Shown here piece after piece: positions 39,673-47,492 of a DNA stretch of 64,000 bases. Within the stretch, counting starts at the first letter, position 1. The number at the start of each line of letters is the position of its first letter. The notes beneath the pieces were generated by a model, which saw nothing but the letters and a program-made list of their open reading frames with translations, ran no database searches and was not told where the DNA came from. The DNA is taken from positions 1 to 64,000 of IMG/VR virus record IMGVR_UViG_3300005471_000014; one strand, given 5' to 3'. The stretch comes from a virus. The position numbers were made by a program, and so were the translations under genes.

Positions 39673-42092
39673 CAGCTCACGGCCCCCTTCACATGGGGCG
39701 AGGCGTTGCCGCTGATGAAGTTCACCGTGCCGCTGTTGATGTTGAGAGCCTTGCCGGCGAGACCCGCGAAGCCAGATGCAATGTCGATCGACTGTCCCGT
39801 GGGCGCGGTTCCATTGGTTCCGGCGATGCCGAAGTCACCACCGTTTCCGCCCGCTCCGCCCGTTGCTGATCCCGCCTGCGCCCCTGCGCCGCCTGTTCCC
39901 TTCGAGTCAGAGCCGTCATAGAACAGCGCGCCGTTCTGTCCATAGCCACCGGCAGATGGCGTCACGCCTTCCGCGTACACGAGTGCACCCGGCACGCCGC
40001 CTGGACCGCAGCCGGCACCACCGCCACCACCGCCACCGTTCGCGACGTTCGCTCCATCGTCGAGGCTGATTCCGCCGCCACCGCCGCCACCGCCGCCACC
40101 CCAAATGAACCCGGCGGCGTTGGTGATGTTGATCGTGTTGCCCGATCCGACACCTTGAATCGCCGTGCCACCATCTTGACCATCGGTGCCGGCGTAGCCG
40201 ATGTTGTCATTGCCTACTGCTTGTCCGAAGCCTCCGTTACCGCCTCTACCGCCGCAGCCAATGATGTAGCCGAGGTTCGTGAGATTGAGCGTGGAGCCCG
40301 ACGGCAAACCCGACAAATCCATGGCATACGATCGATTGCCCGATGAACGGAAAATTGCGCCTACAGGGATGTTGATCGTGAATGTCCCTGGCGCACCGGG
40401 CGTCCCGCCGAGTGCGACGATCAAATTGAAATCCCAGTACGTCCCGGCGCTGAATGAGATCGTGCCGCCGCTCGCTGCGCCGGGTGCTGCCCATACCTCG
40501 TCGCCACGCCAGAACGTGGTCGCACTCGCATTCGTTCCAGAGTTCAGTCTCGTGACCGGCAAGTTGCCCGTCACACCGGTCGAGAGAGAGACTTGATCCC
40601 AATTCGGGTTGTTGCTGGCACCAGTGTTTGCGAGGTAGCGCGTGGCGCTCGTGTTTTTTGCAAGTGTGGAGAGCGTGTTGAGCGCTGAGCCATACAGGAG
40701 ATCGCCTTGCGCTATCGTCGTGAGCCCGGTGCCGCCCTGGGGAACCGTCACTACCGCGTTGGTGGTGAGGATCGTCGTCGTCGCATTCGGCAACGTGTAT
40801 GTTTTGATACTGCCGGCAGGACCCGTGAACAGCGTGAACGCGTTGCCCGTGCCCCCGTTGCCCGCTGGCAGGATTCCGGTTACGCCATTGGTCAATTCAA
40901 CTTGAGCCCAGGCCGGATTGTTTGACGTGCCCGTGTTCGCGAGATAGCGCGTCGCGGTTGTATTTTTTGAGAGCAGCGAATACGTGTCCGCGGCCGAGCC
41001 GTAGAGCAACTGTCCTTGCGCGACGGTAATGAGTCCCGTGCCCCCCTGCGTGACAACGACCGGCGTGCTGACGATGAACGTCTCTGCGTGAATGACATTC
41101 GTTCCGTCACAGTAAAGAATCGTCCGCTGTCCCTGCGGTACGACAATGCCGGTCCCGCTCGCCGTCTTGACGGTCAGCGAGAATGCCCCCGTGGTGTCAT
41201 TCGACACCCAATACTGCTGCACGGCCGCCGGCACGATGATGTTTCGGTTGCCGGTGAGAATGCCGATGAAGTCGTAGGCGATGCGATTGAGTTCAGCGCC
41301 CGTGAGCGTGTAGTCGCCAGTGCCACTCACGTTGATGACAATGAAATCGAAAACGGAGTTTGTGGCCTGACCGAGTCCGACCGTGAAGTAGTTACTACCA
41401 TCGCTGTAGACGAACGCGCTTTCGTCCACACCGAAAATCAGCGAGGCGCTGCCATCGAGCGTGCCCGAGGACGGCGTGACGGTGAGACTTCCTGTGCCTG
41501 CATTCTTCACCGCGACATACCAATCCGCGCCCACGGATGCAGGGGTGGGCAGCGTGAAGGTGCCGAGTGCGCCGGTCCATTCCTGAACGGTCGCGCGATC
41601 GGCGTTCAAGATCGCATAGTTGACGGTGTGCGCGACAGGCAGCAGCTTCGTATTCAGGGTCGTTGTGATCGCCTTCAACCCGGACCCGGCGAGAGCCGCT
41701 GCGTTGGCGGTCGATGTTCCTGCGCCCTGCTCGAAGATGTCCCAGGTTCCGGCCGCCGTGGAGTTGTCGTTCAGGTAGATCGTCCACACTTCGCCCGAGG
41801 CGACAGTCAGGATCGTGCCGCCAGCGTTGTCGAGGATCGTGACGGTATCGGCTTCTTTGTTGTTGAAGCTCGTCGTGTACCCGGTCGAAACTTCTCTTGC
41901 GTCGGCGAGCGTGACACTCAGGCCCGCACCTGCGGGATGCAGGTTGATGATCTTTGCGACAATGTTGTCGCCCGCCACCGCTTGCTCGATGGGCCATACA
42001 AGCGACACATCCGTCGCAAATACGAGCGACAGAAAAGTTGGCTCGGCGGGGTAAATGGTGCCCCCGCCGAAGATTTCGGTGTACGTGGTCAT
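39672..42092 (-). CDS. Tail fibre with glycine-rich tip
   Basis: 806 residues. Beta-rich shaft; two full copies (third partial) of a module with QGGTGLITVAQGQLLYGSA, KNTTATRYLANTGTSNNPAW and GVTGILPAGNGGTG, shared with the fibres at 42952 and 43992. The C-terminal 200 residues hold long glycine runs (GGGGGGGGGIS, NGGGGGGGAGCGPGG) like polyglycine tip domains of T-even-type adhesins. Probable receptor-binding protein. Confidence 0.75.
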   Translation of the reverse strand: MTTYTEIFGGGTIYPAEPTFLSLVFATDVSLVWPIEQAVAGDNIVAKIINLHPAGAGLSVTLADAREVSTGYTTSFNNKEADTVTILDNAGGTILTVASGEVWTIYLNDNSTAAGTWDIFEQGAGTSTANAAALAGSGLKAITTTLNTKLLPVAHTVNYAILNADRATVQEWTGALGTFTLPTPASVGADWYVAVKNAGTGSLTVTPSSGTLDGSASLIFGVDESAFVYSDGSNYFTVGLGQATNSVFDFIVINVSGTGDYTLTGAELNRIAYDFIGILTGNRNIIVPAAVQQYWVSNDTTGAFSLTVKTASGTGIVVPQGQRTILYCDGTNVIHAETFIVSTPVVVTQGGTGLITVAQGQLLYGSAADTYSLLSKNTTATRYLANTGTSNNPAWAQVELTNGVTGILPAGNGGTGNAFTLFTGPAGSIKTYTLPNATTTILTTNAVVTVPQGGTGLTTIAQGDLLYGSALNTLSTLAKNTSATRYLANTGASNNPNWDQVSLSTGVTGNLPVTRLNSGTNASATTFWRGDEVWAAPGAASGGTISFSAGTYWDFNLIVALGGTPGAPGTFTINIPVGAIFRSSGNRSYAMDLSGLPSGSTLNLTNLGYIIGCGGRGGNGGFGQAVGNDNIGYAGTDGQDGGTAIQGVGSGNTINITNAAGFIWGGGGGGGGGGISLDDGANVANGGGGGGGAGCGPGGVPGALVYAEGVTPSAGGYGQNGALFYDGSDSKGTGGAGAQAGSATGGAGGNGGDFGIAGTNGTAPTGQSIDIASGFAGLAGKALNINSGTVNFISGNASPHVKGAVS

Positions 42093-42739
42093 TACGGTGC
42101 CTTGCGTGTCGCCGATCGATCAACGATTTTTTGCAAGTCCTGCGTGTTGATCGCCTGCATCTGCTGTCCGTACATCGCGCTCCATGTCGGAATGCGCTCG
42201 TCGTTTTTGAGGAAGGGCGTTGCTTCCAACAAACTTCTGTAGAGCAGAGCGTTCGGCGCGTAATCCGTCAGCCAGTTGGTCTGCGTGGCGTCATCGAGCA
42301 ACGGCGGTTGCTGGTAGTAGAGGACTTCCCAGGGATAGCTCACGCCAGGGGTCGGCGTGATAAGCCAATGCGTGTAGTCGTAATCGCTGTAGAAGAGCGG
42401 CAGTGCCACTTCGGCAGAGTCTGGCCAGTAAGACCTGGCGTATTCATACGACCTCGGGAAAAGCGATGTGCGGGTGTTGTTCTCGTCACCGGTCCCGAAA
42501 TTCATTGACACCGTTTCGCGCCATCGATCGGGCTTTTGATACACGCTCACGCCTGGATCGAGCGTCGTGACGACAACATTGATGAAGCCCTGAAATTTCA
42601 ATTCCCCGGCGATGGCGCGCTCCGCCAGGTTGATGAGGCTGGGGAGCTGATCGAACACGGTCGTGTCCACCACATATCCACGTTCGAGGTAGCGCCGCAT
42701 GTCCTCTTTGAGTGACGTGAAGGTCATCGCGGTCGGCAT
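42092..42739 (-). CDS. Head-tail adaptor, P22 gp4-like
   Basis: 215 residues from ATG 42739 after GGAGGAG. TFTSLKEDMRRYLERGYVVD...LPSLINLAERAIAGELKFQG-F is the typical opening of gp4-like adaptor/tail accessory proteins (xxxYxxR(G/Y)xxDxx(V/F)xxxIPxxIxLAExRIxRxL). PRSYEYARSYWP and the Tyr-rich middle also fit. It seats under the portal. It starts just past a terminator, so it may have its own promoter. Confidence 0.75.
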   Translation of the reverse strand: MPTAMTFTSLKEDMRRYLERGYVVDTTVFDQLPSLINLAERAIAGELKFQGFINVVVTTLDPGVSVYQKPDRWRETVSMNFGTGDENNTRTSLFPRSYEYARSYWPDSAEVALPLFYSDYDYTHWLITPTPGVSYPWEVLYYQQPPLLDDATQTNWLTDYAPNALLYRSLLEATPFLKNDERIPTWSAMYGQQMQAINTQDLQKIVDRSATRKAP

Positions 42740-42757
42740 GCACTCCTCCAAACGCAA

Positions 42758-42779
42758 AACCCCGCCGAGGGGCGGGGTT
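42758..42779 (-). terminator. Rho-independent terminator between fibre and adaptor genes
   Basis: On the - strand AACCCCGCC-CCTC-GGCGGGGTT followed by TTGCGTTT. Perfect 9-bp stem. It should partly stop late transcription coming from 42952 before the adaptor gene. Confidence 0.75.
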
Positions 42780-42801
42780 CATCAATCAACGGCATCGGCC
42801 A

Positions 42802-42951
42802 TCACTCCGGTAAGGGAGGAGGCGTGTTGTTCATGCGTTCAATCGCGTCGAGCGCGGCGGTGATTTCGTTGTACGCCGCCACCTCGGAGCCTTGGAGCTG
42901 CGTGCGTAGCAGAAACGCGCGGATGTTTGCGATCAATGCATTGGTCAGCAT
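42802..42951 (-). CDS. Small 49-residue helical protein
   Basis: ATG at 42951 overlaps the stop of the fibre gene upstream. MLTNALIANIRAFLLRTQLQ-GSEVAAYNEITAALDAIERM ends MNNTPPPLPE. Natural helical composition; it fills the gap ahead of the terminator. Unknown function. Confidence 0.6.
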   Translation of the reverse strand: MLTNALIANIRAFLLRTQLQGSEVAAYNEITAALDAIERMNNTPPPLPE

Positions 42952-43995
42952 CTAGGCAGGGTCTCCGGACAAACGAATGGTGTATTGGCCTTCGGGGACG
43001 AACTCCGCCTCTGCGCTGTTCCAGTGCCAGAGGCTATCGCCACCGGGATTGCTGAAGAGGGCATCGGCTGTATCGAATGTCTGGCCCCACTCCTCCACGT
43101 TCAGCGACGTGAAATAGTTCTGCGAGACTTCGGCGTCTTCCACTCTGAATTCCATCTCACTCGGTGCGACCGAGAGCAGGCTGTAGCCGCTGAAGCCGTA
43201 GACGCCAGAGATTCGCGAGCCTTGAAAAACCAGCGTGCCACCAGTGGTCCCAAAGTTGGAGTACCCCTCGGCGCCGACGCCTACGGTGTCAGCAATGAAC
43301 ACGATGTCCGGTGCCGCCGCGCCGCCGCTCCCCGTAGACCAAAACGTGTCCGTGCCATCGCTGGTGAGCACGTTGCCCGACTGCCCGCTCTGATCCGGCA
43401 ATAGCGCATTGAGCGCATCGTTTGCTGTCGCTTGGCCGGTGCCGCCGTTCTCGATCGGTAGCTCAGCAGTCACACCGCTCGTGAGGTCGACTTGTGCCCA
43501 GGCTGGATTGTTTGATGCGCCCGTGTTTGAGAGATACCGCGTCGTGCTCGTGTTCTTCGGCAAGGCGCTCAGCGTGTTCAATGCTGTTGCATAGATGAGG
43601 TCGCCTTGTGCGAATGTCGCGACCCCCGTGCCGCCCCGCGTTACTCCGAGCGTGCCGCTCGTGAAGAGCGCGGTATCGCGAATGCTGCTGCCGCTAACCG
43701 TTGTCGTTCCGTTGAGCGCGACATTGTTTGAAAACGTGTGCGCCCCCGTCCATGTCGGGACGATGCTCTGACTGAGTACAGGCGCGGCGTCCGAGCGCAT
43801 CGCAGTGGTGGCAACACCGTTGACCGCGGAGAGCCCGACGCTTGCTGTGGGATTCGCGAATGCGGTCCCGCCGCTCGCGATATCAGACACCGTGCATCGG
43901 CGCGATGTCCCCGACTGCACGACCATCACCATCTCATTGCCCACGAGCGGCGTCACGACAGTCGGTAACTCAGTAACTTTTATTGTGTCGCTCAC
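42952..43995 (-). CDS. Tail fibre protein (short)
   Basis: 347 residues. The N-terminal segment [20 protein letters not shown] with [20 protein letters not shown] is a typical virion-attachment start. One copy of the shared fibre module ([20 protein letters not shown]...[20 protein letters not shown]). A different C-terminal head ([20 protein letters not shown]). Overlaps the preceding gene by 4 bases. Confidence 0.7.
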   Translation of the reverse strand: MSDTIKVTELPTVVTPLVGNEMVMVVQSGTSRRCTVSDIASGGTAFANPTASVGLSAVNGVATTAMRSDAAPVLSQSIVPTWTGAHTFSNNVALNGTTTVSGSSIRDTALFTSGTLGVTRGGTGVATFAQGDLIYATALNTLSALPKNTSTTRYLSNTGASNNPAWAQVDLTSGVTAELPIENGGTGQATANDALNALLPDQSGQSGNVLTSDGTDTFWSTGSGGAAAPDIVFIADTVGVGAEGYSNFGTTGGTLVFQGSRISGVYGFSGYSLLSVAPSEMEFRVEDAEVSQNYFTSLNVEEWGQTFDTADALFSNPGGDSLWHWNSAEAEFVPEGQYTIRLSGDPA

Positions 43996-45029
43996 GGCGA
44001 GATGACCTCCACGTATGAGGTCCCCGTGAATGTGGGCGTCATCGAGGGAGGAGTGGTTGCATTCACTGCGCGAAGCTGGACCCGCGCCACAAAGGCATTG
44101 GTCAAATTTGTCGCAAAGGGACCATCCTGCAAGCCGTGGAACACGAGTGGCGTGATCGCCGGAGAGTTCAGCACCTTCTGACAGCCTTCATTCGGACTGG
44201 GGAATGTATTCACGTTGTACGTATCGAAGAACATGAAGCCATCGCTTGACCCCGATGCGCTGGCCGGCATGTATGCTTCAAAATAGAAGGCACTGTTGGT
44301 CGCATTCGTCACCGCGACGTTGACTCCCACTCTGATGCGCGGGAATAGCACGGCTCCCACTGCCGATAGATCGAGGTCTACGTCAACGTTGCCGGCGCCG
44401 CTGAAACTGATTGAGCCGGCCGCATAGATGTGCAACACGTTACTCGATGCAAGCGTGGCTGCCGGGACGCTGAACTTGACGATGTTGTAACCCTGCGCGT
44501 CGGTCGTCGGCGTTGGGTTCAGAGAGATGATTGTCCGATTACTCGTACCGCCTGCGGATGCCCACACTTCATCGCCGCGCCAGAATGTGGAGCTACTTGC
44601 GCCTGTCCCGCTATTCAAGCGGCTGACGGGAAGATTCCCACTCACGCCGTTCGCGAGATTGACTTGCGCCCAGGCGGGCGCATTCGACGCACCGGTATTC
44701 GAGATGTATCTCGTCGCGTTCGTATTCTTCGCGAGTTGCGCGAGCGTATTGATCGCCGACGCGTAGATGAGATCGCCTTGCGTGTAGCTTGTAAGTCCCG
44801 TTCCGCCAGTCGTCGGGCTGATGATGGTTCCCGTTGGAATGGCCCCGACATCCGTCGCGTCGAGCACCACAACACCGGTCTGACCGTTGACCGAGGTAAC
44901 AGCGCCCGTGCCGAGGTCCGCGATGTCCTGCACCGTCGTGCGCACCGTTGCACTCGACTGCACAATAGGAACTTGCTCGGTGCCCGATAGCGCGGCGGCG
45001 GGTGGTAGACCAGAGATCGTTACGCTCAT
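43992..45029 (-). CDS. Tail fibre protein (short, second)
   Basis: 345 residues from ATG 45029. [26 protein letters not shown] repeats the attachment-type head of the neighbouring fibre, followed by [20 protein letters not shown] (a collar motif common in phage fibres), the shared module, FWRGDEVWA and a C-terminal beta head ([14 protein letters not shown]). Likely alternative receptor-binding fibre. Confidence 0.7.
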   Translation of the reverse strand: MSVTISGLPPAAALSGTEQVPIVQSSATVRTTVQDIADLGTGAVTSVNGQTGVVVLDATDVGAIPTGTIISPTTGGTGLTSYTQGDLIYASAINTLAQLAKNTNATRYISNTGASNAPAWAQVNLANGVSGNLPVSRLNSGTGASSSTFWRGDEVWASAGGTSNRTIISLNPTPTTDAQGYNIVKFSVPAATLASSNVLHIYAAGSISFSGAGNVDVDLDLSAVGAVLFPRIRVGVNVAVTNATNSAFYFEAYMPASASGSSDGFMFFDTYNVNTFPSPNEGCQKVLNSPAITPLVFHGLQDGPFATNLTNAFVARVQLRAVNATTPPSMTPTFTGTSYVEVISP

Positions 45030-45454
45030 GAGGCCCACGGCTCCACAATCAGAAGTTCATTGCATGCGGGCAGCGCGTTGACTGCGGCTGCCAGCTCGAC
45101 ACCATCCTCCGTGAGAATTGGACTGATCCCTTGGCTGACGACGTAGATGTCGTCTTGTGTAATGAAGTAGTGGAGACCGTTCTCCGTGAAGATGTAGCCG
45201 GGAAGATCAAACGGGTGCTCGCACGTCGTCACCGCGATCGGCACATCTGGACGTACGAAAGGCAACACGAGATTGTCCGGTTGCCGCGGCGGTAACCGGT
45301 ACGGATCGAGCATGTCCCAGTCGTCGCGGCAGACACGAAGGCCGGGAAGGTTTCCGTCTTCGATCAGCTCATGCAGTAAGAACCGACGATTGCACCGATC
45401 ACAGATACCCACCGCGGACCAAGGTGCGCCGGTCGGATCATCCCAGCCGCTCAT
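45026..45454 (-). CDS. Zinc-binding small late protein
   Basis: 142 residues. [32 protein letters not shown] contains CxxC...C consistent with a zinc finger, a pattern I recall from podophage proteins encoded near the tail. The C-terminal half is beta-rich ([20 protein letters not shown]). Coupled to both neighbours. Confidence 0.65.
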   Translation of the reverse strand: MSGWDDPTGAPWSAVGICDRCNRRFLLHELIEDGNLPGLRVCRDDWDMLDPYRLPPRQPDNLVLPFVRPDVPIAVTTCEHPFDLPGYIFTENGLHYFITQDDIYVVSQGISPILTEDGVELAAAVNALPACNELLIVEPWAS

Positions 45455-46533
45455 TTTGTGTATGGCGAGAGATTGACGCGGAAGAAGGTCGGGCTCGAAT
45501 CCTCCTCGCCGGTCCAAGCTGTCGTGATGGCGCGATCCGCCGAACCACGCAGCACCGGGATGAGATTGATATCGACCTCCTGAATCTCCATTGCCAGGCG
45601 CGCCGCGAGTTCACTCACCACCGCTTCAAACCAGCGCTGCGGGAAGTCGAGCGTTTCAGTCAGCGTCCCCACATCCATCAGGTAACGCTTGCGTACCAGC
45701 ACGAGCTGCCAGAACGTGTACTGAAGTTGCACCGCCGGCCAGATGCGCAGCACCGGCTGATCGCGCTGAAGATCAAGCCAGTATTGGACCGGTCGGCCCT
45801 GGAATGCCTTGTCCGGCAGGCTCTGATAGTCATCGCGATTGATCCGCGCCATCGGGATTTCCGATGGCGTGTTTGCGACAACGAACTCCGCGACATCGAG
45901 CACCGTTGGCGCGGTCGCAAGTAGCTTCACATTGAGTACGTTATTAAGAGCAGTTCCCTGAAGAGTCGTCTCTGTCGCAAAGAGATCAATCCAGACCCAC
46001 TCACCGCGGACCGCCGCGAATGTCGCGTTGGTGTAAACCGATGTATAGGTGACGCCATCGGGCGAGGTCTGCACGGCGACATTCCATGTGCCCGTCGCAT
46101 TCGGCAAGATTCCAATATTGGTGATGTCGGTTTCCGACTCGAACGTGATGATGATATTTCCGCCGGGCGTGGTCTGAGTGCAGGCGGTCTCGACATCACC
46201 ATCCGTTGCGTTGTCCGCAGTCCCCTCGCTGGCAGTCGTATCTCCTGAAAGCCGTTGCAACTGCCGGATTTGAAGATTCAAGACATCAACGGTTCCCGCG
46301 GGGCAGATGACTTCGGTTGACCCTTCGTAGAGCGGGAGGAGCTGCTTCTCGACACACCAGAGCGGGATACCACGATTCACCAACTCGCTCATGAGCAGAT
46401 AGAGCAAGTCCTGCGCAGTTTGCAGATGCTCGCTCGTAATGAGCTGCGTCGGCAGACGACAGCGACGGAACGCGTGATCGATGACCTTGCGCGTGACGAA
46501 CGTCGTCTGCGACACGGTCCCGCTGACTGCCAT
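45451..46533 (-). CDS. Conserved podophage structural protein with discoidin-like part
   Basis: 360 residues from ATG 46533. The head MAVSGTVSQTTFVTRKVIDH-AFRRCRLPTQLITSEHLQTA is a recognisable opening of podophage minor structural proteins. The middle (NIIITFESETDITNIGILPN-ATGTWNVAVQTSPDGVTYT) reads as an F5/8 type C (discoidin-like) beta-sandwich that might bind sugar. The last part is a helix-strand mix with FPQRWFEAVVSELAARLA. Possibly an adaptor or tail accessory protein. Confidence 0.6.
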   Translation of the reverse strand: MAVSGTVSQTTFVTRKVIDHAFRRCRLPTQLITSEHLQTAQDLLYLLMSELVNRGIPLWCVEKQLLPLYEGSTEVICPAGTVDVLNLQIRQLQRLSGDTTASEGTADNATDGDVETACTQTTPGGNIIITFESETDITNIGILPNATGTWNVAVQTSPDGVTYTSVYTNATFAAVRGEWVWIDLFATETTLQGTALNNVLNVKLLATAPTVLDVAEFVVANTPSEIPMARINRDDYQSLPDKAFQGRPVQYWLDLQRDQPVLRIWPAVQLQYTFWQLVLVRKRYLMDVGTLTETLDFPQRWFEAVVSELAARLAMEIQEVDINLIPVLRGSADRAITTAWTGEEDSSPTFFRVNLSPYTK

Positions 46534-46607
46534 GATTGCTCCGAGTGGGGATAAACGGGGACATCCCTGTCCCAAGCACTCCGAGGGTCAACACGGAGAG
46601 CGCGTCT

Positions 46608-47476
46608 TCAGCGACGCGGCGCGATTAGTTTCTCTAGACCTTTGTGGCCTTTCGGGGCCGGATACTTCACATGCTCGCCAATCGTTTGTTCGGCGATACG
46701 CTTCGCCTGCGCGACGGTGACGGGCGAGCCATCAGCTACTTTTTTTTAACGCTTCCGCCGCTTTCATAGCCCATACGCTTGTTGGAGGCGCCGCCTTTGG
46801 ATCGCATCATCATCGGTGCGCCCCGGCGAATCATCTGATCCCGCATCATCGGCGGTGATGGCCGCTGCATCTTTGCGGCTTGTGCCATTCGGACAGCCTT
46901 ACCGATCATCGGCGCGAGGCCACCTCGCGCTCGCTTGGCCTTGCCACCGCGTGCGTAGTCCTGCCCGGTTGAGGCATTTGCCACGTATTCGTCGATGGAC
47001 TGGTTTTTGCCGTTGACCATCCCGCGCTGTCCACTCGCCATTCCCCGCTTGACCTTGTCAACGAACGTGCGCAGCAGCTCCTTTGGAATTTCAGGGATGG
47101 CCTTCACCGATTCTGCGAGGGTGTATGGATTCTGACGACGAGGAAGTACAGCGCCGCGCCGGACCGGGCCGCCGTCCGCCTTCTTCATGCGTCCGCCCTT
47201 CCTGAACCCCGGACGTAGCGGAGTCTTGCCGCCCGACTCCTGATCGAGATTGTTGTATGACTTCGCGCGACGAATGAGCGCACCGCCCTGATCCCCAACC
47301 TCTTCGCTCTTCATGCGTGGGTTGTCCTGGCGTACGAAGCCGCCATCGGCGAATGCTTTGCGACGGATGTATGGCGACACATTGGTGACGCTGCCGGTGG
47401 ACCCGGTGAATCCCATGCGCGCGGGAAACTTGAAGCCTGCGCTTGGGCCGTAGCCGGTGGGTTTGAAGCCCTTCAT
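46608..47476 (-). CDS. Predicted -1 frameshift product with ADGG motifs
   Basis: The frame starting at 47476 ends SVKKK-TAG. The codons AAA AAA AAG form the dnaX-type slippery site A_AAA_AAG in a run of eight A. A -1 slip avoids the stop and adds 43 residues: VADGSPVTVAQAKRIAEQTI-GEHVKYPAPKGHKGLEKLIA, ending PRR at 46608. The extension is a natural sequence and fills the otherwise empty gap before the next gene. A sequencing slip in the A-run is the main alternative. Confidence 0.6.
46736..47476 (-). CDS. Structural protein with ADGG/ARGG motifs (unshifted form)
   Basis: 246 residues starting MKGFKPTGYGPSAGFKFPAR after GAAGGAG. Very basic, with FADGGFVRQD, KADGGPVRRG, YARGGKAKRA, RARGGLAPMI and a Met/Pro/Arg-rich tail (MQRPSPPMMRDQMIRRGAPM). 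The same motif family appears in the late genes at 30652 and 36047. A DNA- or membrane-facing virion component is likely; no clear family. Confidence 0.65.
   Translation of the reverse strand: MKGFKPTGYGPSAGFKFPARMGFTGSTGSVTNVSPYIRRKAFADGGFVRQDNPRMKSEEVGDQGGALIRRAKSYNNLDQESGGKTPLRPGFRKGGRMKKADGGPVRRGAVLPRRQNPYTLAESVKAIPEIPKELLRTFVDKVKRGMASGQRGMVNGKNQSIDEYVANASTGQDYARGGKAKRARGGLAPMIGKAVRMAQAAKMQRPSPPMMRDQMIRRGAPMMMRSKGGASNKRMGYESGGSVKKK
46739..46747 (-). other. Slippery site A_AAA_AAG
   Basis: Eight A then G on the - strand (complement of TTTTTTTT and C on +), in the exact phase of the dnaX heptamer, with TAG as the next codon. A GGCTCGCC-rich stretch follows. Confidence 0.6.
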
Positions 47477-47492
47477 GAGTTGTGCTCCTTCG

